The translations under genes were made by a program, and so were the position numbers. A model generated the notes under the pieces. It was not told the origin of the DNA. It searched no databases and saw nothing but the letters and a program-made list of their open reading frames with translations. A stretch of 11,398 bases of DNA, taken from Deltaproteobacteria bacterium RBG_16_54_18. GTDB lineage: Bacteria > Desulfobacterota > B13-G15 > RBG-16-54-18. How positions within the stretch are numbered: position 1 is the stretch's first letter; each line of letters begins with the position of its first letter. Shown one piece after another: positions 1 through 6,635 of this stretch. The stretch lies in the NCBI GenBank assembly GCA_001797935.1, contig MGQT01000013.1:1-11398 (forward strand), read 5' to 3'.

Positions 1-16
1 GGCAAAGGGCCCTATC

Positions 17-1777
17 ATGAATGAAACTGGTGAAAAGATACCTGATCAAAAGCAGTTGGAGCACGAATTAAATACCTACCTGGAGAGAAAGTACGGTGAT
101 AAGGTAAAGCTGGTGGTCTCCACCCTCGTACCAAAGGCATCCCCGGAGCAAGACGGCGAAAAGGGGAAAGGGGTAGGGAAGACAGCACCGTATATTCACT
201 TCGACATGAAGCCTGAGGAGCTCATCTCCTATCTCAACTCTTTTATCGTCAAGCAGGAGGAAGCAAAAGAAATCTTGGCCACGAAGATCTGTACGCACTA
301 TAACAAGATAAAATTCATGGCCAAAAAGAAGGGGCATGCCGAGCCGGCGGTGGGAGCGATCAAGAACAATATCATCATGGCCGGATCCACGGGCGTGGGC
401 AAGACCTATATGATTAAGCTGATCGCCCAGAAGATCGGGGTTCCCTTTGTCAAGGGAGACGCCACGAAGTTCAGCGAGACCGGCTATGTCGGCGGTGACG
501 TGGAGGACCTGTTGCGGGACCTCGTGTATGAGGTCAACGGCGATATCGAGCGCGCCCAATATGGGATCGTCTACATCGATGAGATAGACAAGATTGCGAG
601 CAGTGGCAATCTCATCGGCCCGGATGTCTCGCGAACCGGCGTACAGCGGGCATTATTGAAGCCGATGGAGGAAACCGATATCGACCTGCGCGTACCCCAT
701 GATCCCATCTCCCAGATGGAGGCAATTGAGAAATATCGCCGTACCGGAAAGCGGGAAAAGAGGACGATAAACACCAGAAATATCCTCTTTATCATGAGCG
801 GCGCCTTTAACGGCCTCGATGACATCATCAAAAAGCGGATGAGCACCGAGGGGATCGGTTTCGGGGCGGAGATCAAATCCAAGGATGAAAAAGCCGAATA
901 TCTCAAACATGTGTCTGCCGAAGACCTTATTGCCTACGGCTTTGAATCGGAGTTTATCGGCCGCCTTCCCGTCGTGGCCGTCTTTCACCAGTTGGAGGTC
1001 GAGGACCTCTATGAGATCCTGAAGAATCCCCACAGCCCTATTGTCAACAGCAAGAAAGGGGATTTTCAATCATACGGCATCGACCTGAAGTTTGAAGATG
1101 AGGCCCTCTGGGGAATGGCCGAGATGGCCTTTCAGGAACATACCGGCGCCCGAGGACTCATCAGCGCCATCGAAAAGGTCCTTCTGAAATTCGAGCGGAA
1201 GCTCCCGTCCACCGACATCACCGAGCTCGTCGTGTCCAAGGAAATGGTCGCCGGCCCGGAAGGAGAACTCAAGAAGCTCTTGCAAGACCCGCGCGCAGAA
1301 AAACGGCTCAGGCGTTACCGCGATATCGTGGCCCGCGAACATGAGGAGATGAAAAATTATATCAAAGACCGCCAGGCAGAATTTCTCAATCGATATGGCG
1401 CCATCTTTACCGACCGCCGCTTGGACCTCGTCGTGGATCGGGTGATCGCCAAGGAAACAGACGTGAACTCGTCGTTTGAAGAGGTTCTTTCCACGTATTA
1501 CCAGATCCGCGGGTTTGAAAAAACATTCGGTGAGCGGCATGCGATCGAGATCACATTCGACGACGAAGCGGTTGATCGTCTGCTTACGTGGGGGGTGCAA
1601 GAGGGGAAAGACATCCAAGAGATACTCACCTCATTTGACAACTTCTTTGAACCTGCCCTGGAATTGGTCCGGGACAAAACAGGCGCTACCACCTTTGCCA
1701 TACCCGTGGAGGGGGTTGAAAATCCCGACACCTATTTTGATGGCATGATAAAAGAAGCCTATGCGCACAAACAGTAG
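17..1777 (+). CDS. Divergent ClpX-like AAA+ unfoldase with C-terminal extension
   Basis: ATP-driven protein unfoldase of the ClpX (HslU/ClpX clade) type, cytoplasmic, 586 aa against roughly 420 for ClpX. Visible in order: an N-terminal segment (1-60) with no cysteine, so no ClpX zinc-binding domain; Walker A GSTGVGKT (123-130); pore loop GYVG (156-159); Walker B IVYIDEID (184-191); IGF loop (280-282), which in ClpX docks on ClpP; EFIGRLPV with the likely arginine finger R316; sensor-2 GARGL (R379). The RKH pore loop of ClpX is replaced by a longer, basic stretch (about 225-252). Residues 412-586 are an extension; part of it (about 509-550) resembles the small AAA subdomain again but lacks the sensor-2 arginine. 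The ATG at 17 has AAAGGG at 4-9. The frame is open to the window edge, so an upstream start cannot be excluded. It is followed after 21 bases by a J-protein gene. Calling it simply clpX would be wrong. Confidence 0.9.
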   Translation: MNETGEKIPDQKQLEHELNTYLERKYGDKVKLVVSTLVPKASPEQDGEKGKGVGKTAPYIHFDMKPEELISYLNSFIVKQEEAKEILATKICTHYNKIKFMAKKKGHAEPAVGAIKNNIIMAGSTGVGKTYMIKLIAQKIGVPFVKGDATKFSETGYVGGDVEDLLRDLVYEVNGDIERAQYGIVYIDEIDKIASSGNLIGPDVSRTGVQRALLKPMEETDIDLRVPHDPISQMEAIEKYRRTGKREKRTINTRNILFIMSGAFNGLDDIIKKRMSTEGIGFGAEIKSKDEKAEYLKHVSAEDLIAYGFESEFIGRLPVVAVFHQLEVEDLYEILKNPHSPIVNSKKGDFQSYGIDLKFEDEALWGMAEMAFQEHTGARGLISAIEKVLLKFERKLPSTDITELVVSKEMVAGPEGELKKLLQDPRAEKRLRRYRDIVAREHEEMKNYIKDRQAEFLNRYGAIFTDRRLDLVVDRVIAKETDVNSSFEEVLSTYYQIRGFEKTFGERHAIEITFDDEAVDRLLTWGVQEGKDIQEILTSFDNFFEPALELVRDKTGATTFAIPVEGVENPDTYFDGMIKEAYAHKQ

Positions 1778-1785
1778 AGAGCAGG

Positions 1786-1791
1786 TATAAT
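1786..1791 (+). promoter_or_regulatory. Consensus -10 box directly before the J-protein gene
   Basis: A perfect TATAAT lies in the 21-base gap between the unfoldase stop and the J-protein ATG, ending 7 bases before the start codon. No convincing -35 is seen 16-18 bases upstream. The Shine-Dalgarno is also poor: AAGG at 1792-1795 is only 3 bases from the ATG. If active, transcription would begin at or next to the ATG and give a leaderless mRNA. It may equally be a chance match in an AT-rich spacer. Confidence 0.35.
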
Positions 1792-1798
1792 AAGGTTT

Positions 1799-2761
1799 AT
1801 GAAAGACTATTACCAGCTTTTAGGCGTACAGAAAAACGCGACTGTCGATGAGATAAAAAAGGCCTATCGCAAATTGGCCCTCCAGTACCATCCGGACCGG
1901 AACAAAGGAGACAAGGCCGCCGAAGAACGCTTTAAGGAAATCAACGAGGCCTATGCCGTGCTCAGCGATCAGGAAAAGAGACGGCAATACGATATGTTCG
2001 GGGCCGAGGGGTTCCGCAAGCGGTATTCACAAGAAGACATCTTTCAGGGCTTCGATATCGGGGATGTCTTGAAAGACATGGGGTTCGGCACCTCGGACGT
2101 CTTCAGCGTCCTTTTTGGCGGCGGCGGTGGAAGAGGCGGCAGGGGGCGGGATACGACCTCTACCAATCCCTTTGGCGGTGGCCCGGGGGCAGCGGGTCCG
2201 GATATGAGCGAATATTTCACCCGCGGGAGGGCTCAACCCGCCCAAGGGCAGGATGTGGCAACCGACGTGACCATTACCCTGGAAGAAGCGGCGCACGGGG
2301 TGGAAAAACTTATTTCCCTCCAGCGGGAGGGGAAGCTCGAACAGATCCAGGTAAAGATACCTCCGGGAATAGATACCGGTAAAAAACTGAGGGTGGCAGG
2401 CAAGGGAGGGCGCGGCCCCGGAGGCGGCGTTGCAGGTAACCTTTACGTACACGTTACCGTGCAGCGGCATCCGCTGTTCCACCGACAAGGGTCGGATATC
2501 TTTATCGATCGCGAGATACATTTCAGCGAGGCCGCCTTGGGCACAAGCATCGAGGTACCCACCTTCAACGGCATCAAAAAGGTCAAGATCCCCGCAGGCA
2601 CCTCGGGGAATACCAAATTGCGGTTAAAGGGAGAGGGGATGCCGCATCTCAAGGGCAAAGGCAAGGGTGACGCCTATGTCCGCGTCGTTATCAAGCTACC
2701 CAAGAAGCTCAACGCCAAGCAAAAACAATTGGTCGAGGCCTTGGCCGAAGAAGGGCTGTAA
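1799..2761 (+). CDS. CbpA-type J-domain co-chaperone (class B DnaJ)
   Basis: Hsp40 co-chaperone that would stimulate the ATPase of DnaK and deliver substrates to it, in the cytoplasm; 320 aa, close to CbpA (about 306). The J domain occupies residues 3-68 with the essential HPD at 31-33. A Gly/Phe-rich linker follows (about 84-130, including a GGGGGRGGRG run). The C-terminal substrate-binding beta domains run from about 150 to 305. There are no CxxCxGxG motifs, so the DnaJ zinc finger is absent and it is not canonical DnaJ. The gene follows the ClpX-like gene by 21 bases on the same strand, suggesting co-transcription and joint work on misfolded or aggregated proteins (inference). Its TAA stop falls at the very edge of the repeat element that begins at about 2759. 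Confidence 0.92.
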   Translation: MKDYYQLLGVQKNATVDEIKKAYRKLALQYHPDRNKGDKAAEERFKEINEAYAVLSDQEKRRQYDMFGAEGFRKRYSQEDIFQGFDIGDVLKDMGFGTSDVFSVLFGGGGGRGGRGRDTTSTNPFGGGPGAAGPDMSEYFTRGRAQPAQGQDVATDVTITLEEAAHGVEKLISLQREGKLEQIQVKIPPGIDTGKKLRVAGKGGRGPGGGVAGNLYVHVTVQRHPLFHRQGSDIFIDREIHFSEAALGTSIEVPTFNGIKKVKIPAGTSGNTKLRLKGEGMPHLKGKGKGDAYVRVVIKLPKKLNAKQKQLVEALAEEGL

Positions 2762-2763
2762 GA

Positions 2764-2779
2764 AAAGGGTTCCAGTCCC
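2764..2779. repeat. Left terminal inverted repeat
   Basis: AAAGGGTTCCAGTCCC, matching the inverted right copy with a single mismatch (C against G in the ninth position). It lies 2 bases after the J-protein stop codon. Confidence 0.6.
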
Positions 2780-2794
2780 GTGCCACTTTGTAAA

Positions 2795-2827
2795 ATGATG
2801 CTCCTTTAAATCTTTTAAGGACATCAT
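2795..2827. repeat. 33-bp imperfect palindrome, copy 1
   Basis: The arms are ATGATG...CATCAT and TCCTT...AAGGA with a bulged C and a T-T mismatch near the loop. It is identical base for base to the copy at 3031-3063, while the flanks are diverged. No T-tract follows, so it is not a good intrinsic terminator. Confidence 0.8.
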
Positions 2828-2871
2828 GCCGCTCCCGCTCCTCAATATAGAGACAAGGAGTGCGGGATCCC

Positions 2872-2886
2872 TGCCGCTCTGCGGCA
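2872..2886. repeat. REP-like hairpin with TCT loop
   Basis: TGCCGC-TCT-GCGGCA, a perfect 6-bp stem. The core GCTCTGC recurs in the hairpins at 9404-9424 and 9548-9568. A second perfect stem, TGCCGC-AG-GCGGCA, lies nearby at 2970-2983. Confidence 0.6.
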
Positions 2887-2928
2887 TCCCCTCATTAAGA
2901 ATCTAAAGGTTGGGGAGCAAGCGGGAGA

Positions 2929-2943
2929 TGTCGCAAAGTGACA
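2929..2943. repeat. Short stem-loop, copy 1 (TGTCG/TGACA)
   Basis: A 5-bp stem with a G-T closing pair and a 5-base loop, preceded by GGGAGA. The related copy at 3146-3160 has a perfect C-G closing pair. Confidence 0.45.
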
Positions 2944-3030
2944 CATTTCGGATATCTGTACTGATGGGGTGCCGCAGGCGGCAGATCTCGCATTCTATAA
3001 ATCTAAATTAAGTCCCGCCCTATCTGTATA

Positions 3031-3063
3031 ATGATGCTCCTTTAAATCTTTTAAGGACATCAT
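3031..3063. repeat. 33-bp imperfect palindrome, copy 2
   Basis: Exact copy of 2795-2827, 236 bases downstream and in the same orientation. Confidence 0.8.
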
Positions 3064-3145
3064 GACGTAAGGCGGCAAAATCTAAATGGCGGCCCCGCAC
3101 CTCAATATGATTTTTGTGGACAACGGGGTCCCGTAAAATGGGAGA

Positions 3146-3160
3146 TGTCGCAATACGACA
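3146..3160. repeat. Short stem-loop, copy 2 (TGTCG/CGACA)
   Basis: TGTCG-CAATA-CGACA, a perfect 5-bp stem, preceded by GGGAGA as in copy 1 at 2929-2943. Confidence 0.45.
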
Positions 3161-3164
3161 GAGT

Positions 3165-3180
3165 GGGACTCGAACCCTTT
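3165..3180. repeat. Right terminal inverted repeat
   Basis: GGGACTCGAACCCTTT, the inverted partner of 2764-2779. Its complement resembles a tRNA T-arm (GGGTTCGAGTCCC), but no tRNA body is attached. Confidence 0.6.
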
Positions 3181-3290
3181 CGGCTTAAAAATTTGAATCA
3201 AGCTTGTTGGTCAAATGATGGGGTCCGCCATTCACGAGAGGAAGAAGAAAGACGGTTTCTTTTTCCGCTTAGATATGGGACAATAAATCT

Positions 3291-3809
3291 GTGGCACGTG
3301 CTATAAATGAAGAGGCTATCATTATTATGAGGATACTGGGGTTGATCTTCGACCCCAATCTCAACACCACCGTCGTGGTGCTCCTGGACCCCGAACGGGA
3401 ACGGGTGCTCCCCATCTGGATCGGCCCCATGGAGGGGAACGCCATCGCCATCGGCATGGAAAAGGTAGCAACCCCCCGTCCGATGACCCACGACCTGATG
3501 AAGAATTTTCTCGAGCAGTTTCATGTTACCGTCAGCAAGGTGGTCGTCACCGACCTCACGGACGATACCTTTTACGCATCTGTCTATCTGGGCGTTGACG
3601 GCAAGGAGCTGGCGCTTGACGCACGTCCTAGCGACGCCATTGCCTTGGCAGTCCGGATGGAGGCACCGATCTATTGTGCCGAACGTGTCATGGAGGCAGC
3701 AGCCGAGTTGGGCCTGCTCAAACAACGCAGCGACTTTAGCGAATCCGAGGACATGAAGCGGTGGCTCGAAAATCTTAACCCGGACGATTTCGGCAAATAC
3801 AAAATGTAG
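3291..3809 (+). CDS. Bifunctional nuclease family protein (DUF151)
   Basis: Member of the DUF151/BFN family, some members of which have been reported to have RNase and DNase activity; the physiological role here is unknown. 172 aa, soluble. Family signatures seen: LGLIFDPNLNTTVVVL near the N-terminus, RVLPIWIGPMEGNAIAI (about 43-59), RPMTHDLMKNFLEQ (64-77) and the diagnostic LDARPSDAIALAVR (about 108-121). A helical, acidic C-terminal tail follows. The longest start is GTG at 3291 with a weak GGGA 10 bases upstream. An in-frame ATG at 3327, with AAGAGG upstream, would give MRILGLIF..., closer to many family members, so the start is undecided. The gene stands alone and faces the radical SAM gene convergently with a 95-base gap, in which I see no clear terminator. 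Confidence 0.88.
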   Translation: MARAINEEAIIIMRILGLIFDPNLNTTVVVLLDPERERVLPIWIGPMEGNAIAIGMEKVATPRPMTHDLMKNFLEQFHVTVSKVVVTDLTDDTFYASVYLGVDGKELALDARPSDAIALAVRMEAPIYCAERVMEAAAELGLLKQRSDFSESEDMKRWLENLNPDDFGKYKM

Positions 3810-3904
3810 CGCGCCGACAATAAAGTGAGGGGGATGTTCGATATCTTTCTTGCCTATCGCCACTCATTGCATCATACAACAGGACTGACTGGTTATCACT
3901 GCCC

Positions 3905-6499
3905 TCATGCCAACGGCGGGAGGGATTCCGTCTTAAGCACGCGGAGGAGGGCCGTCTCTTCGGAAGTCAAGTCGAGCAGCAGTTTGAGGATCGCCGCAGG
4001 TCTCAATCCTCCTGCCTTCTTCAGTCCCATCTCTATCAGGTAATCCGCTGTAGAAAAATCTGTGACAACAGGCGCACCGTTTTCTCCGGTGAGAACGGGA
4101 GAATAGGATGCACGCTCAACCACCCGGAGTTTTTCAATATATTGCAGGACATCCATCCTCCTTTGCCCCGTCTTCTTCTCCTGGACCAGGATGCATTCCC
4201 CTTCTTTCTGGGACCGCTGCAGCCTCTCCCTCAGTTCCTCTTCGGTATAGCCCTTGTCCAGCCCCTCCAGGGAGATGAGGAAATAATCTACCGTAAACAT
4301 GGTGGGCAGCGACCTCCCCTTGACGGTCATCTCGGCCGCCCGCATGATCCTGAGCCCATCGGGGAGCTCCTTGTTCATGCGCTCTTGAAATTCCTTCGCC
4401 TTAACCGCATGGACCAGCTCCAGGTCCATAAATTCGGCCAGGCTCTCCATGCCGACCGGCAGCGGATTGGTAAATGATATCCGCGGCAACGGGTGAAACC
4501 CCTCTGAAAACTGCATGGGGATGCCCGCCCGGCGCGCCGCCCTGACAAAGACATCAACCATCTCCAGGTGACCGAGGAACCTCGCTTCGCCGACCTTCAT
4601 AAAATGGGAGCGCATCTTCCGTACCCACGCCCTCTTGCGCGCGACCTCCCGTGCGGATACGGAGGGGGGTGGAAAGGAAGAGGCATCGGCCAAGATCATC
4701 GCGTGCTGTTTGTCGCAGGCCCCGCAATTTCGGCACGCGCCGCCGCGGCAGTCGGGGGTAACTACACCCTGCTCGGCACGTGTCTGTTCGTCTTGTAGAA
4801 AGTCATCGATCACCCCGGTGCGGAGATGCCCCCAAGGAAGCCGCTCCGCGGCCTCCCGTTTGCGACAGGCATAAAAGACCGGGTCAATGCCGGCGGCGGC
4901 AAAGGCCTCCTGCCATGCCTGCCATTGCAGGTGTTCTGTCCAGCCGTCGAAGGTGCAGCCGCGCGCATGCGCCTGTACCAGGACCTCAGCCAAACGCCGG
5001 TCTCCTCTGGCGAAGACACCTTCCAAAAAGCTCATGCGGGCGTCATGCCACTTGAGACGCAGCCCCCTCCCCCTGAGCTCCGCCTTGAGGAATTGCTGCC
5101 GTTCTTCAAGCTCCGCGGGCGACACCTGGGGCTCCCATTGAAAGGGGGTGTGGGGCTTGGGAACAAAGGTGGAAACACTAACGTTCACATTCCCGCGCCT
5201 CCTTCCTTTTCCCTCCTGGCGCACGATCTTACGCGAGAGGGAAACAATACCTCGCACATCCTCCTCCACCTCCGTCGGGAGGCCGACCATAAAGTAGAGC
5301 TTGATCAGGTTCCATCCTGCATCAAAGACCTGGGCCGCGGTCTCCAACAATTCCTTTTCGTCCGTGACCTTGTTGATCACGCCCTGCAACCGCTCCGTGG
5401 CCGCCTCGGGTGCCACGGTGAATCCGGTCTTGCGCACCCGCTTGATCTCATCGATGAGCCCCTTTGTCAAGGTCCCCACCCGCAGGGAGGGTAAGGATAT
5501 GGCAACCCGCTCCGCCTCATAGCACCGCATCAGCGTCTGTAAGAGGGGCAAGATACAGGTATGGTCCCCCGTGCTCAAGGAGAGGAGGGAGATCTCATCG
5601 TAGCCCGTCTTTCTGAGTGACGCGTCGATCAGCGCCAGCAGGGTCTTAGGATCGCGCTCCCGCACCGGACGGTAAAGATATCCCGCCTGGCAAAACCTGC
5701 ACCCCCGCGTGCACCCCCTGGTAATCTCCACGCTCAAACGATCATGGATTACTTTCATAAAGGGGATGACCGGCGCCAAAGGATAATAAACCATACTCAG
5801 ATCAGAGACGACTCGCTTGCGCACCTCTTCGTACTGCGCCATGAGCGGTTTGATCCGCTCGATGGTACCGTCAGACAGGTAGCTGACTTCAAAAAGCGAA
5901 GGGACGTAGACCCCGTCGATGCGCGCGAGTTCCTTGAGCAGCGTATCCTTGTCACCCCCCCCTTCCTTCCATTGTTTGATTACCTCGACAACCTCGATGA
6001 TCACCTCTTCACCATCCCCGAGACAGAAGCAATCAAAGAATTCCGCAAGCGGCTCCGGGTTGAAGGCGCACGGTCCGCCGCCGATGATCAGGGGCATGTC
6101 AGCACCTCTCTCCCGCGCGCGCGCGGGTATCTGCGCCAGCGAGAGGATATTGAGGACATTCGTATAACAGAGCTCGTATTGTAGGGAAAAGCCGATGACG
6201 TCGAAGTCGCACAACGGGGTGCCGGACTCCAGTGTGCCGAGAGGAATTTTTCGCGAACGCAGCAACGCCTCCATGTCGAACCACGGGCTAAAGGCCCGTT
6301 CGCACGCGATCCCTTCCTGGGCGTTGAGCAAGCCGTAGAGGATTTGCATGCCGAGATGCGACATGCCGATCTCGTACGCGTCCGGGAAGACCAGTGCAAA
6401 CCGCAGCTGCCCCGCGGCGATCTCTTTGCGGCACGCGTTTACCTCCCCTCCGAGATAGCGGGTGGGTCTGCTCACCAGTGTCAAAAGGTCTTTTACCAT
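3905..6499 (-). CDS. Fused B12-binding-type radical SAM protein (TIGR03960) with DUF2344 domain
   Basis: Radical S-adenosylmethionine enzyme of unknown substrate, 864 aa from the chosen start. N-terminal cobalamin-binding-like region (about 25-190, GMSHLGMQILYGLL and LIIGGGPCAFNPEPLAEFFD). I see no DxHxxG cobalamin-ligand motif, so B12 binding is unproven. The radical SAM core carries CTRGCRFC, with the three Fe-S cysteines at 263, 267 and 270. Four cysteines (584, 589, 592, 595) could hold a second cluster or zinc. The C-terminal DUF2344/TIGR03936 domain starts at about 629 (FMKVGEARFLGHLEMVDVF). The frame is open back to an ATG at 6562. I start at 6499 because AAGGAG sits 6 bases before it and a near-consensus promoter lies inside the longer frame. 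In many genomes this family lies near RNase G and ribosomal protein L21/L27 genes, but not here. An RNA-modification role is only a guess. Confidence 0.9.
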   Translation of the reverse strand: MVKDLLTLVSRPTRYLGGEVNACRKEIAAGQLRFALVFPDAYEIGMSHLGMQILYGLLNAQEGIACERAFSPWFDMEALLRSRKIPLGTLESGTPLCDFDVIGFSLQYELCYTNVLNILSLAQIPARARERGADMPLIIGGGPCAFNPEPLAEFFDCFCLGDGEEVIIEVVEVIKQWKEGGGDKDTLLKELARIDGVYVPSLFEVSYLSDGTIERIKPLMAQYEEVRKRVVSDLSMVYYPLAPVIPFMKVIHDRLSVEITRGCTRGCRFCQAGYLYRPVRERDPKTLLALIDASLRKTGYDEISLLSLSTGDHTCILPLLQTLMRCYEAERVAISLPSLRVGTLTKGLIDEIKRVRKTGFTVAPEAATERLQGVINKVTDEKELLETAAQVFDAGWNLIKLYFMVGLPTEVEEDVRGIVSLSRKIVRQEGKGRRRGNVNVSVSTFVPKPHTPFQWEPQVSPAELEERQQFLKAELRGRGLRLKWHDARMSFLEGVFARGDRRLAEVLVQAHARGCTFDGWTEHLQWQAWQEAFAAAGIDPVFYACRKREAAERLPWGHLRTGVIDDFLQDEQTRAEQGVVTPDCRGGACRNCGACDKQHAMILADASSFPPPSVSAREVARKRAWVRKMRSHFMKVGEARFLGHLEMVDVFVRAARRAGIPMQFSEGFHPLPRISFTNPLPVGMESLAEFMDLELVHAVKAKEFQERMNKELPDGLRIMRAAEMTVKGRSLPTMFTVDYFLISLEGLDKGYTEEELRERLQRSQKEGECILVQEKKTGQRRMDVLQYIEKLRVVERASYSPVLTGENGAPVVTDFSTADYLIEMGLKKAGGLRPAAILKLLLDLTSEETALLRVLKTESLPPLA

Positions 6500-6515
6500 T
6501 GCCGCTCCTTTTTTA

Positions 6516-6544
6516 ATCATATATGCCGTCACCCCCCTTGTCAA
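6516..6544 (-). promoter_or_regulatory. Sigma70-type promoter of the radical SAM gene
   Basis: Read on the minus strand: TTGACA (6544-6539), 17-base spacer, TATGAT (6521-6516). That is six of six and five of six consensus matches at the ideal spacing. Transcription would start near 6509, leaving only about 10 bases before the ATG, with AAGGAG at or near the 5' end of the mRNA. Confidence 0.75.
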
Positions 6545-6571
6545 CGAAGCCACCAATGCCAAAAAATCACC

Positions 6572-6600
6572 TTGAAAAGAGGCAGATTGATATATATGTT
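6572..6600 (+). promoter_or_regulatory. Candidate promoter of the thioredoxin gene
   Basis: TTGAAA (6572-6577) and TATGTT (6595-6600) with a 17-base spacer, 35 bases before the thioredoxin ATG. The -10 is only four of six. An overlapping TATATA run offers alternatives, so the exact hexamers are uncertain. Confidence 0.4.
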
Positions 6601-6635
6601 CTTAAAGGTAAGAAAATGCCGCGGGAGGTGTGACC

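Larger units (their letters stand above)
2759..3186. mobile_element. MITE-like element with terminal inverted repeats; gene-free
   Basis: This stretch between the J-protein and DUF151 genes contains no credible gene. Its ends are inverted copies: AAAGGGTTCCAGTCCC at 2764-2779 matches the reverse complement of 3165-3180 at 15 of 16 bases. TAAG lies outside on the left (2759-2762) and its complement CTTA on the right (3183-3186). Inside are two diverged direct units, about 2774-2943 and 3011-3160. They share in order AGTCCCG, an identical 33-bp imperfect palindrome, CTCAATAT, a GGGATCCC/GGGGTCCC block and GGGAGATGTCGCAA with a stem-loop. No transposase is present, so if mobile it depends on an enzyme in trans. 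I see no clear target-site duplication. It could instead be a structured-RNA or REP-type cluster. Confidence 0.5.

Noticed and set aside
2696..2887. 63-codon minus-strand frame including MMSLKDLKEHH, with a GGGAG upstream
   Set aside because: It runs into the 3' end of the J-protein gene and shows no known domain; kept only as a note under the palindrome finding.
3162..3180. tRNA T-arm-like sequence (complement GGGTTCGAGTCCC), possible tRNA or att fragment on the minus strand
   Set aside because: No acceptor, D-arm or anticodon arm can be folded next to it, and a near-identical inverted copy at 2764-2779 explains it better as a terminal inverted repeat.
3198..3863. 221-codon minus-strand frame opposite the DUF151 gene
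   Set aside because: It is antisense to a clear family member and has no recognisable domain.
3810..3904. Bidirectional terminator between the convergent DUF151 and radical SAM genes
   Set aside because: No stem followed by a T-run is visible on either strand.
4826..5494. 222-codon plus-strand frame opposite the radical SAM gene
   Set aside because: Shadow of a GC-rich gene; the protein on the minus strand has strong family motifs and this one has none.
6500..6562. N-terminal extension of the radical SAM protein from ATG 6562
   Set aside because: It would put the promoter inside the gene and has no ribosome site; ATG 6499 has an excellent one.
6630..6635. GTG start for thioredoxin two codons earlier
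   Set aside because: Only 1 base from the GGGAGG site; ATG 6636 has normal spacing.
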